A stretch of 64,000 nucleotides of DNA, taken from positions 17,707 through 81,706 of the forward strand of contig JAGOAL010000001.1 of the NCBI GenBank assembly GCA_017983975.1, given 5' to 3'. Within the stretch, counting starts at the first letter, position 1; every line of letters begins with the position of its first letter. The position numbers and the translations under genes are program-made. Source of the stretch: Flavobacterium sp. (GTDB lineage: Bacteria; Bacteroidota; Bacteroidia; Flavobacteriales; Flavobacteriaceae). Of this stretch, positions 1-7,158 are shown piece by piece. A model generated the notes under the pieces. It had not been told where the DNA came from. It ran no database searches and saw only the letters and a program-made list of their open reading frames with translations.

Positions 1-1
1 C

Positions 2-223
2 TTAGCATGGGATAAAATAAAAGAAAAGCGGATTCTTAATAAATTTAAGGGAGTTGTGAATTTGTGGTCACTTTTAGAGAACGCACCAACTGTAGACAGT
101 CAAATAAAGGATATTGAAAGAGTTTTTAAAACTAAAATAGACAGAAATAAAATTTCATTCGCAAAAAAACATTTACAGACAATTAGAAAAAACACTCCAA
201 ATAATATTGTCCCACAAAAGTAA
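2..223 (+). CDS. C-terminal fragment of an unknown protein (5' end outside window)
   Basis: An open frame enters from the left edge and stops at TAA 221-223, giving about 73 residues. The fragment is rich in Lys and Ile and has no signal or membrane segment. I do not recognise the family. It is followed by the repeat-rich accessory stretch, so it may belong to the same variable region. Because the start is outside the window, length and function cannot be judged. Confidence 0.5.
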   Translation, partial: LAWDKIKEKRILNKFKGVVNLWSLLENAPTVDSQIKDIERVFKTKIDRNKISFAKKHLQTIRKNTPNNIVPQK

Positions 224-364
224 TATGCTATTGTATGTACAGAACGACAGACCAACTTTTAAAATTATATAGCACAGAAAATAAACTGACAAATTTCAAC
301 CAAAAAAAGCACGACCGCATAACAGCCGTTTTGCAAAAGCGGGGGTTTCCCCAGCTCCCGCGCG

Positions 365-380
365 AATCCTTTCGCGTGGT
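365..380 (+). repeat. Repeat copy 1 (short core, AATCCTTTCGCGTGGT)
   Basis: This 16-bp core recurs exactly at 1101-1116 and 1899-1914. Upstream of it lie CTCCCGCG and a small GGGG/CCCC hairpin, starting after CCGTTTTGCAA. Copy 2 has the same order: CCGTTCTGCAA, a hairpin, CTCCCGCG, then the core. It sits 36 bp before the start of the 199-residue secreted protein. Confidence 0.75.
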
Positions 381-416
381 ATCTAGTAAAACAAAATCGC
401 ATAAAAAATATAAATT

Positions 417-1016
417 ATGAAAAAGACACTATTTACTATACTATTCTTTGTGGCAATTAATTGTTTTGGACAAGTTAAGTCTGAGGAAGTTAATGGATTG
501 AAAATCACAAATAATGAAATCAGAGTTGAAGGCGATACAATTATAAATGTTATCTATAAAAATAATATAGAAACTAATAATAAACCAGCGTATTTTATAA
601 ATGAAAAACTTGTTAACGAGAGTATTCTTACAACAATAAATTCAAATGAGATTGAAAGTGTAAATATTGAAAAAAGTGATGTTGAAATTGAGAACGTAAA
701 ATACTCTGGTAAAATAAAAATTACAACTAAAAACAAGTATAAGCCTAAACTTATTTCAATAAATAATTTGAAAAACAAATATGTAAAAACCGAAAAAAGT
801 GAGATAATATTTAAAATCGACAATGAAATCATAAATGCTGACTATGACAAATATATAGTTGACGAAAAATACATTTTGAAATTAATAGTTGAGAATTACG
901 AAAAAGAAAAATTGAAAATATGTTTTATAAATATTGTCACAAAATCAGAAGAAAACATTAAAAAATCAAAAGAAATTATAATTCGTGGAAATAACGAAAT
1001 CAAGTTAAATAAATAA
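417..1016 (+). CDS. Secreted hypothetical protein with a TonB-plug-like stretch
   Basis: The 199-residue product starts with a clear signal peptide (MKKTLFTILFFVAINCFG, then Q), so it is exported. Residues ~55-105 resemble the part of the plug domain of Bacteroidota TonB-dependent receptors that reads N-x-x-x-IESV-x-I-x-K and then G-x-I-x-I-TTK. No barrel follows, so it is not a receptor. Similar free-standing domains occur in flavobacterial hypothetical proteins. The gene lies between repeat copies 1 and 2 and is very AT-rich, which fits a mobile or recently acquired gene. Function is unknown. Confidence 0.65.
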   Translation: MKKTLFTILFFVAINCFGQVKSEEVNGLKITNNEIRVEGDTIINVIYKNNIETNNKPAYFINEKLVNESILTTINSNEIESVNIEKSDVEIENVKYSGKIKITTKNKYKPKLISINNLKNKYVKTEKSEIIFKIDNEIINADYDKYIVDEKYILKLIVENYEKEKLKICFINIVTKSEENIKKSKEIIIRGNNEIKLNK

Positions 1017-1080
1017 CCCGCCACTTGAGACCGTTCTGCAAGATTGTGAATTTTATAGAAAATTCTATAACTCCCGCGAC

Positions 1081-1117
1081 AAATGTAATTCAACACAGTT
1101 AATCCTTTCGCGTGGTT
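1081..1117 (+). repeat. Repeat copy 2 (37 bp)
   Basis: These 37 bp match 1878-1914 with a single mismatch (G versus A at the eighteenth base). The last part holds the same 16-bp core as copy 1. A hairpin (TTATAGA/TCTATAA) lies just upstream, between CTGCAAG and CTCCCGCG, in the place of the GGGG/CCCC hairpin of copy 1. The two long copies flank the kinase-like gene as direct repeats. Confidence 0.85.
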
Positions 1118-1209
1118 AAAAAATAAGCCAGCTGCAGTAACAAAAAGTTAGCAGTAATTTTATTGAAAAACATACAAATCAAGGACTTTAAATAATTAAA
1201 AAGTTTGTT

Positions 1210-1217
1210 TATATTTG
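1210..1217 (+). promoter_or_regulatory. -7 box (TATATTTG) of the kinase-like gene
   Basis: This is an exact match to the Bacteroidota -7 consensus TAnnTTTG. It ends only 3 bp before the ATG at 1221. It overlaps the two in-frame TTG codons at 1215 and 1218, which makes them unlikely starts. The expected transcript start is at or next to the ATG, so the mRNA may be leaderless. No good -33 TTG was found at the usual spacing. Confidence 0.5.
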
Positions 1218-1220
1218 TTG

Positions 1221-1856
1221 ATGCAAAACCATTTGAAACATGAACTACACAATGTCTTTTCAGGAAAGAGCCAAATTAGGTTTGGAACAGTTATCCAATC
1301 AATCGCCAGTTACCTTAACGATGGCGCGCAAACAGGCACAATCATTGAAGACGAAAAGCACTTCAAAAAACAAGAAACAAAGAGTTTAGAAAATTACATT
1401 GCTGAAAAAAATCTTTGGATATCTATTGATCTAACTCAATATGTTAGTGAAGGTGCTGAACAAAAAGTATATTTGAAGGATACTGAAAATGTACTTAAAC
1501 TAAATGATAGTATTTATTATAATTCTTGGAAAGATTATTTATATAATTTATTGCTTCACAATTATTTCTTTCCAGATACAGCCTATGATTTAATTGGCTT
1601 CACAAAAGATAATGACATTTTATATGCAGTTGTTCAACAAGCTTATGTTTCAATAACAGCTAATACAGATTTAAAGCAAGTTAAAGAATTTTTGACTCTT
1701 AACGGCTTTGAAAATAATCGCAATAATGATTATATCAATCGCGAATTAGGTATTATCCTGGAAGATTTACATGATGAAAATGTTTTGACAAGAAATGAAG
1801 TATTATATTTTATAGATACTGTTTTCTATGTAACCGAAGCATTTTGGGATAAATAA
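1221..1856 (+). CDS. Polyvalent-protein-type kinase-like protein
   Basis: The product is 211 residues, using ATG 1221 rather than the upstream TTG codons that lie in the -7 box. The sequence resembles the putative kinase domain of phage and plasmid polyvalent proteins, which also occurs as small free-standing proteins in Bacteroidota. Visible hallmarks are SEGAEQKVYL near residue 76, which suits a glycine-loop/strand region, a VLKLND strand with the Lys, and ILEDLHDENVL near residue 185, which looks like the HxDxxxxN catalytic loop of protein kinases, followed by YFIDT in the place of DFG. Substrate and role are unknown. Near-identical 37-bp direct repeats flank it. Assignment to the family is from memory of its sequence pattern, so a profile search should confirm it. 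Confidence 0.7.
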   Translation: MQNHLKHELHNVFSGKSQIRFGTVIQSIASYLNDGAQTGTIIEDEKHFKKQETKSLENYIAEKNLWISIDLTQYVSEGAEQKVYLKDTENVLKLNDSIYYNSWKDYLYNLLLHNYFFPDTAYDLIGFTKDNDILYAVVQQAYVSITANTDLKQVKEFLTLNGFENNRNNDYINRELGIILEDLHDENVLTRNEVLYFIDTVFYVTEAFWDK

Positions 1857-1877
1857 AAAAACAACGGCTCAAGTGCT

Positions 1878-1914
1878 AAATGTAATTCAACACAATTAAT
1901 CCTTTCGCGTGGTT
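1878..1914 (+). repeat. Repeat copy 3 (37 bp)
   Basis: Direct repeat of 1081-1117 with one mismatch. It follows ACAACGGCTCAAGTGC (1861-1876). The reverse complement of that sequence resembles CCACTTGAGACCGTT, which precedes copy 2 (1021-1035). This is the right border of the accessory stretch; the conserved SIMPL gene follows. Confidence 0.85.
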
Positions 1915-1923
1915 CAACATAAA

Positions 1924-1949
1924 AAAATCCTGAGTTTCCTCAGGATTTT
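1924..1949 (-). terminator. Terminator of the SIMPL gene
   Basis: An 11-bp perfect stem (AAAATCCTGAG with CTCAGGATTTT) encloses a 4-base loop. It has a run of T on the minus strand, just past the SIMPL stop codon. It is also symmetrical enough to act on transcripts from the left. Confidence 0.85.
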
Positions 1950-1968
1950 TAGTATAGTAATTTATCGT

Positions 1969-2661
1969 TTATTCCAATAAAAATGCTACAGTTACGGTAG
2001 CGGTAATTTCAATTTCACCAATAGCGAGCGTTTCTCGTGGTGTTTCAGCAGTATCTGCCATAGCCATGGTTTTCATTTCGGCAAAAACGGGTCTAGGATA
2101 ATTTGTAAATGATTGATCCGAAATTTGTAATGCCTTCCCTACTTTCTGTCCAGGCAAAACCGAAACAAAATCCGCTGCTTTTTGCTTTGCATCTTCCATG
2201 GCATTCTTTCTGGCTTGTCGTTCAAACTCTTCAATTTTAGAAGATTTAAAAGCTACTCCTTGTATTGAATTGATTCCACTATCTAATAAATCCATCATCA
2301 ACTGGTTGTACTTTGACAAGTCTTTTAAATGTATAGACAAGGTTTGATTGGCTACGAAATTGTGCTTTTTTGCGATGTAATCGTAATTTTTATACAAATT
2401 AACCTGTTGCGTTTGATAGTCTGCTGTGGGAATACCACTTTTTTTGATTAATTTAAGTACTTTATCAACAATTTCGTCGTTTTTCTTTTTAACTTCAGTC
2501 GCTTCTTTACCCGTGTTCTCAACTGCTACCGAAATAATAGCTTCATCTGGTGTTACAGCAATTTTTCCTTCACCACTAACCGAAATTTGTGGTACTTGTT
2601 TAAACTCTTGTGCTTGTGCTGTTACTACAAATAATGTAAGCACGAATACTAATTTTCTCAT
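1969..2661 (-). CDS. SIMPL domain-containing periplasmic protein (DUF541)
   Basis: The 230-residue product has a signal peptide (MRKLVFVLTLFVVTAQA) and a full SIMPL domain. The N-terminal ISVSGEGKIAVTPDEA stretch and the alternating Val/Ile strands with a Lys-rich helix in the middle are typical. Relatives include E. coli YggE and BP26, which form oligomeric periplasmic assemblies with a poorly defined role in envelope or oxidative stress. It is followed by a strong hairpin terminator. The rhomboid gene lies upstream on the same strand with a 46-bp gap, so the two may be co-transcribed. Confidence 0.85.
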   Translation of the reverse strand: MRKLVFVLTLFVVTAQAQEFKQVPQISVSGEGKIAVTPDEAIISVAVENTGKEATEVKKKNDEIVDKVLKLIKKSGIPTADYQTQQVNLYKNYDYIAKKHNFVANQTLSIHLKDLSKYNQLMMDLLDSGINSIQGVAFKSSKIEEFERQARKNAMEDAKQKAADFVSVLPGQKVGKALQISDQSFTNYPRPVFAEMKTMAMADTAETPRETLAIGEIEITATVTVAFLLE

Positions 2662-2707
2662 ATTACTCTTATTTATTAATTAGGGATTACAAGGAGTGTG
2701 CCAAAAG

Positions 2708-3334
2708 CTATAACTTATTGGTCTTTTCTAGAAAAAATAATACGACAATTGGAATCAATAAAGCCGCTACAGTTAGCGGTTGCAAAGAAAGGAGTTGCGG
2801 TTCTTTTATCAACGTAATCACAAAACCACCAATTGCTCCTCCAAAATGGGCAACGTGACCAATATTATCTTTTTTAGTTTTCATTCCGTAAATAGATAAT
2901 ATTAAATAAAGAAATCCAAAAACATATCCGGGCATAAATCCATACATGTAAATATTAGGCTCAATTAAAATGGCACTATAAATTATACCCGTAACTGCTC
3001 CAGAAGCACCAACAGCCCTATACTGATACTCGCTTTTGTGAAAATACAAAGTGAGCAAACTACCTGCTATCAAACCGCCAAAATAGAGCACAAAAAAATA
3101 AAAATTACCAAAATGAAACACCACATAGGGTGCAAACAAATACAACGTAAACATGTTGAAGAACAAATGTTGAAAATCGGCATGCAAAAAACCTGAACTT
3201 AACATTCTAAATTGTTCGCCCGCCTGAATACTTCCAATATGAAATTCATTCTTTCTAAAAAACAAAGAATCCTGAATTCCTTTATAGCTTATGAGAACTG
3301 TTGCAAGGATTAAAACAAGTATACTAACAATCAT
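2708..3334 (-). CDS. Rhomboid family intramembrane serine protease
   Basis: The 208-residue polytopic membrane protein has the rhomboid signature in order: HLFFN at residues 56-60, GASGA with the catalytic Ser at residue 111, and GHVAHFGG with the catalytic His at residue 163. The size fits a minimal six-helix bacterial rhomboid without extra domains. It would cleave transmembrane substrates within the inner membrane; the substrate cannot be read from the sequence. It is divergent from the acyltransferase gene at 3416. Confidence 0.92.
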   Translation of the reverse strand: MIVSILVLILATVLISYKGIQDSLFFRKNEFHIGSIQAGEQFRMLSSGFLHADFQHLFFNMFTLYLFAPYVVFHFGNFYFFVLYFGGLIAGSLLTLYFHKSEYQYRAVGASGAVTGIIYSAILIEPNIYMYGFMPGYVFGFLYLILSIYGMKTKKDNIGHVAHFGGAIGGFVITLIKEPQLLSLQPLTVAALLIPIVVLFFLEKTNKL

Positions 3335-3392
3335 TTTTTATTTTTTTGTAAATTTATGAATAGTTTGGTAAATTAACTTAAAACTAAAAAAG

Positions 3393-3400
3393 TATATTTG
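3393..3400 (+). promoter_or_regulatory. -7 box (TATATTTG) of the acyltransferase gene
   Basis: Exact TAnnTTTG match ending 15 bp before ATG 3416. A TTTG at 3364-3367 could serve as the -33 element, but its 25-bp spacing is slightly long. Confidence 0.5.
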
Positions 3401-3415
3401 TAAAAAATATTTCGA

Positions 3416-4303
3416 ATGCAGTTAATTATATACCTTCTTATTTACCCGATACTTTGGTTGATTTCAATACTTCCATTTCCTGTTTTATATTTATTTTCCG
3501 ATTTCGTTTATTTTCTAACATACCATTTAATTGGCTATCGAAAAAAAACTGTTCGTGGAAATTTAGCAATTGCACTTCCCCATTTATCAGATAAGGAACG
3601 TCTTTTAATTGAAAAGAAGTTTTACAGCCATCTTTGCGACTTATTTTTAGAAATGATAAAAACATTGACTATTTCTAGAAAAGAAATTGAAAAGAGATAT
3701 ACCTTTTCAAACATGGACGTGTATTATGATTTGGAGAAAAAAGAAAAAAGTATTGCTTTATTGTGCGCGCATTATGCTAGTTATGAATGGGCGGTTTCAA
3801 TGAATTACCATACCAATTTTAAGGGATATGGAGTTTATAAAAAATTAGCAAATCCTTATTTTGATAAATTAGTAAGAAAAATTCGTTCTAAATTTAAAGG
3901 AGAATTAATTGATAGTAAAGAAGCAATTTCTACAATGGCTTCAAATTTCAGAAGTAAAACTTTTAGTTTGTATGGATTAGTTAGTGACCAATCTCCAAAA
4001 TTAAACGCAACACACCATTGGCAAAAATTCATGGGGGTTGAGGTACCTGTTCATACTGGTGGTGAAATGCTGGCAAAAAAATACGATATGAATGTCATCT
4101 TTTTGAGAACCAAAAAAATCAAAAGAGGTTATTATGAAGCCAGTCTTGAAGTGTTATCTGATGATGCTAAATCGATTCCAAACTATGAAATTACCGATCG
4201 TTTTCTGAAATTAGTAGAACAACAAATACTAGAAGCGCCCGAATATTACTTATGGACGCACAAACGATGGAAATACATGAATACTAAACCTCAAACCAAG
4301 TAG
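3416..4303 (+). CDS. Lysophospholipid acyltransferase family protein (LpxL/HtrB-like)
   Basis: The 295-residue protein has an N-terminal membrane anchor (residues ~3-38) and the HxxxxE acyltransferase motif, His119 and Glu124 in HYASYE. This is the HxxxxD/E motif of late lipid A acyltransferases. The length matches the LpxL/LpxM family, which adds secondary acyl chains to lipid A at the inner membrane. In Bacteroidota, some members of this family instead acylate aminolipids, so the exact acceptor is uncertain. Its 3' end overlaps the convergent class V aminotransferase gene by 20 bp. Confidence 0.85.
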   Translation: MQLIIYLLIYPILWLISILPFPVLYLFSDFVYFLTYHLIGYRKKTVRGNLAIALPHLSDKERLLIEKKFYSHLCDLFLEMIKTLTISRKEIEKRYTFSNMDVYYDLEKKEKSIALLCAHYASYEWAVSMNYHTNFKGYGVYKKLANPYFDKLVRKIRSKFKGELIDSKEAISTMASNFRSKTFSLYGLVSDQSPKLNATHHWQKFMGVEVPVHTGGEMLAKKYDMNVIFLRTKKIKRGYYEASLEVLSDDAKSIPNYEITDRFLKLVEQQILEAPEYYLWTHKRWKYMNTKPQTK

Positions 4304-5756
4304 CAACCCGTTCTTTTTCTAAAGACGCTGCTGCTTTGTGATTAAATTCATTGGTTTTTGGATTGTATTGATATTCTTTTGCCCATTCTAGATGATTTTC
4401 CGATAACAAACGAATACTTTCGCAAACGAATTCAATCTCATCCGATGTTGTAGTTGGATGAACAGACATTCGTATCCAACCCGGTTTCTGAATTAAATCG
4501 CCCGAAGAAATTTGGCACACTAAATTATGAGAAGTTTCTTGATCTACATGCAGTAAATAATGCCCGTAAGTGCCCGCACAACTACAACCACCTCGGGTTT
4601 GTATTCCAAATTTATCATTAAGTAATTTTACCCCTAAATTATAATGTAAATCATCAATATAAAAGGAAATTACGCCCAAACGATCTTGGTGTTGGTTGGC
4701 TAAAATATGTAAATTAGGCAACTGATTTAGTGTCGCGAAAATATATTCCACCAATTCATGTTCGCGGTCCAAAATATTTTGAACACCCATTTTCTCTTTT
4801 AATTGAATTGCCAAAGCAGTTTTTATTACCTGTAAAAAACCAGGTGTTCCACCATCTTCTCGATCTTCAATATTGTCAATGTATTTATGCTCTCCCCAAG
4901 GATTGGTCCAACTCACCGTTCCGCCACCCGGGCAATCAGGTACGTTGTTTTTGTATAAATTTTTATTAAAAATTAAGACGCCCGAAGTACCAGGTCCGCC
5001 TAAAAATTTATGTGGTGAAAAGAAAATAGCATCTAAATAAGCATCAGGAGCTTGCGGATGCATGTCGATGGCTACATAAGGACCAGAACAGGCAAAATCC
5101 ACAAAACAAACCCCGTTGTGTTGGTGCATGAGTTGTGCCACTTCGTGATAAGGTGTTTTAATACCCGTTACATTTGAACACGAAGTAATCGAAGCAATTT
5201 TAAAACTTCTGTTTTTATATTTTTCTAACAAGACCTTCAAAGCTTCCAAACAAAATAACCCTTCATCATTAGCAGGAATCACTTCTACATCTGCTATGGT
5301 TTCAAGCCAAGACGTTTGGTTAGAATGATGTTCCATGTGCGAAATGAATACAATAGGTTTTATTGCTTCAGGTATAGTGGCAAATTCTTTTAAATTTTCT
5401 GGAATTCTAAGTCCTAATATGCGCTGAAATTTATTCACTACACCAGTCATTCCAGTTCCATCTGTAATTAAAATATCATCTGAATTGGCATTAACGTGAT
5501 GTTTAATAATATGTCGCGCTTCATGATAAGCCAAGGTCATGGCAGTACCAGTAACCGTTGTTTCGGTATGGGTATTAGCAACAAAAGGACCAAATTCGTT
5601 CATTAATTTTTCCTCAATTGGGCGATACAACCTTCCGCTTGCCGTCCAATCAGTATAAATAATTTTTTGATGACCATAAGGCGAATTAAACGTTTGGTCT
5701 ACGCCGATAATATCGTTTCTAAACTCGTTAAAATAAAGTTCTAATAGGCTTTTCAT
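4284..5756 (-). CDS. Class V aminotransferase (cysteine desulfurase-like)
   Basis: The 490-residue PLP enzyme has the Schiff-base lysine at Lys250 in FSPHKFLGGPG, a cofactor-stacking His near residue 143 (MEHHSN), and Cys391/Cys393 in GGCSCAG. Those cysteines sit where cysteine desulfurases carry the catalytic Cys. It is about 80-100 residues longer than IscS or SufS and belongs to a less characterised class V branch. It may move sulfur or act on another amino acid; sequence alone does not decide. The product is cytosolic. A second, canonical member of the superfamily is at 59045. Confidence 0.85.
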   Translation of the reverse strand: MKSLLELYFNEFRNDIIGVDQTFNSPYGHQKIIYTDWTASGRLYRPIEEKLMNEFGPFVANTHTETTVTGTAMTLAYHEARHIIKHHVNANSDDILITDGTGMTGVVNKFQRILGLRIPENLKEFATIPEAIKPIVFISHMEHHSNQTSWLETIADVEVIPANDEGLFCLEALKVLLEKYKNRSFKIASITSCSNVTGIKTPYHEVAQLMHQHNGVCFVDFACSGPYVAIDMHPQAPDAYLDAIFFSPHKFLGGPGTSGVLIFNKNLYKNNVPDCPGGGTVSWTNPWGEHKYIDNIEDREDGGTPGFLQVIKTALAIQLKEKMGVQNILDREHELVEYIFATLNQLPNLHILANQHQDRLGVISFYIDDLHYNLGVKLLNDKFGIQTRGGCSCAGTYGHYLLHVDQETSHNLVCQISSGDLIQKPGWIRMSVHPTTTSDEIEFVCESIRLLSENHLEWAKEYQYNPKTNEFNHKAAASLEKERVATWFEV

Positions 5757-5771
5757 TGTCGCAAATAACGT

Positions 5772-6269
5772 TTAATTATTCTTTGTTTGTTTTTCATACA
5801 ATACGGTTTCAACCGTTTCAAATTCGGTAGGTTTGTCTGCACTTACAAAATATTTTACTAAAATTTGCCCCCATAAATCGCCATTAGAAAATTCAGCAAT
5901 TAACCATCGATGGTTTAAAATTTTAGAAGTATTTACAATAAATGGTTTATCGTCAATAGGTTCATAAGGAATCAATGTATTACCTTGTTTATTTTCATTC
6001 AATGCAATTAAATCTTCTTTCACTTTAATAGCTACTTTTTGGTAATCTAAATTATTACTATAAAAATATTCTTGTGCATCTTCATCACTTTCTAAAGCAA
6101 AATAATTAGCATTAGATAATTGCAATATAGAATCGCGGGAGGTCTTTAAATGTGTTTTTGCTTTTTGTACTTCCAACTCTTTTGCATCTAAAATTTTAGT
6201 TGAATTAATATACTGAAACACATTGAATAACAGTGAAAAAACTAAAGCGTATAAAATAATATTTTTCAT
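5772..6269 (-). CDS. Hypothetical membrane-anchored protein
   Basis: The 165-residue protein starts with one hydrophobic helix (residues ~3-18), then a charged helical stretch likely to form a short coiled coil (~28-55), then a compact region with HRWLIAEFSNGDLWG near residue 125. The N-terminal helix suggests an inner-membrane or periplasmic anchor. I do not recognise a domain. It lies 15 bp upstream of the aminotransferase gene and 10 bp downstream of the metallo-hydrolase on the same strand, so the three genes probably form one transcript. Confidence 0.65.
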   Translation of the reverse strand: MKNIILYALVFSLLFNVFQYINSTKILDAKELEVQKAKTHLKTSRDSILQLSNANYFALESDEDAQEYFYSNNLDYQKVAIKVKEDLIALNENKQGNTLIPYEPIDDKPFIVNTSKILNHRWLIAEFSNGDLWGQILVKYFVSADKPTEFETVETVLYEKQTKNN

Positions 6270-6279
6270 ATTGAATCCA

Positions 6280-7044
6280 TTAAATTGTAATTTCTAAATT
6301 ATCATAAGCTACAAAAACATCTTGCGGTAATTGCTGCTCAATTTCAGCATGAAAACCAAACAAGTGACTAATGTGTGTTAAATACGTTTTTTTTGGTTGC
6401 ACCAAAGATATAAAATGTAATACTTCTTCTAAATTAAAATGTGTAGCATGCGGTTCTTCTCGTAAACAATTTACTACCAATACTTTACAATTTTTAATTT
6501 TCTCTATTTCGGAAGAATCCATGCTTTTTACATCGGTCAAATACACAAAATCGCATAATTTATATCCAAAAACCTGCAAATTTCCGTGCCAAGCATTAAT
6601 GGGTTCAATTGTAATTTCGTTTACCTGAAAAGGCGTGTTTTCTTTGATTTGATAAGGAGTTACCGAAGGAGCGCCAGGATATTTATCATCGGTTTGAAAA
6701 ATATAATCAAATCGTTTTTCAAGGTTTTTCAAAACTCTTTCGTGCGCGTAAATAGCAATATTTCCTTGCTTAAAATAAAAAGGACGAATATCATCTAAAC
6801 CTGCGGTATGATCAGCATGCTCGTGCGTAAACAGCAATGCGTCAACGTGTTGGCAATTTGAAACCAACATTTGTTGTCTAAAATCGGGGCCGCAATCTAC
6901 CACTATTGAAGTGTTTTCATATTGAATCCAAACCGATACTCGCAAACGTTTATCACGCGAGTCGGTACTCAAACAAACCGAATGTTGACTTCCAATTACT
7001 GGAATTCCTTGAGATGTACCTGTTCCTAAAAAGTAAATTTTCAA
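6280..7044 (-). CDS. MBL-fold metallo-hydrolase (PhnP-like), TTG start
   Basis: The 254-residue enzyme has the metallo-beta-lactamase metal site HEHADH (residues 74-79 from the start used here) and GTGTSQG near the N terminus, as in PhnP-like phosphodiesterases. Other likely ligands are the His of AWHG, Asp of LTDVKS and His of THISH. I chose TTG at 7044 (KIYFLGTGTSQG follows) because the frame upstream has no homology-like sequence and would run through the divergent promoter and start of the next gene. It is likely a cyclic phosphodiester or related hydrolase; substrate unknown. Confidence 0.82.
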   Translation of the reverse strand: MKIYFLGTGTSQGIPVIGSQHSVCLSTDSRDKRLRVSVWIQYENTSIVVDCGPDFRQQMLVSNCQHVDALLFTHEHADHTAGLDDIRPFYFKQGNIAIYAHERVLKNLEKRFDYIFQTDDKYPGAPSVTPYQIKENTPFQVNEITIEPINAWHGNLQVFGYKLCDFVYLTDVKSMDSSEIEKIKNCKVLVVNCLREEPHATHFNLEEVLHFISLVQPKKTYLTHISHLFGFHAEIEQQLPQDVFVAYDNLEITI

Positions 7045-7095
7045 TTCTTTTTTTACAAAAATAAGAATATTTACCTGATTTTTTGATAAAATAAC

Positions 7096-7103
7096 TAACT
7101 TTG
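7096..7103 (+). promoter_or_regulatory. -7 box (TAACTTTG) of the 489-residue gene
   Basis: Exact TAnnTTTG match, 55 bp before the ATG at 7159. It lies in the 114-bp gap between two divergent genes. The -33 element is not clear; TTTG at 7082-7085 is too close. Confidence 0.45.
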
Positions 7104-7158
7104 CATTAATTACATTTTCAACATTAATTGTTAGGTTAAAAGCCCAAATTATACTGAT

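Noticed and set aside
235-420. 61-residue open frame over repeat copy 1
   Set aside because: It runs through the repeat and its hairpin, has no recognisable protein features, and only overlaps the next gene's start by chance.
1240-1389. Nested 49-residue frame (starts MNYTMSFQERAKLG) inside the kinase-like gene
   Set aside because: It is out of frame with a better supported gene and has no independent promoter. The sequence looks protein-like, so an orthologue check would be worthwhile, but I cannot support it.
1-1920. Integron cassette array
   Set aside because: No integrase and no paired RYYYAAC/GTTRRRY core sites could be found at the repeat borders.
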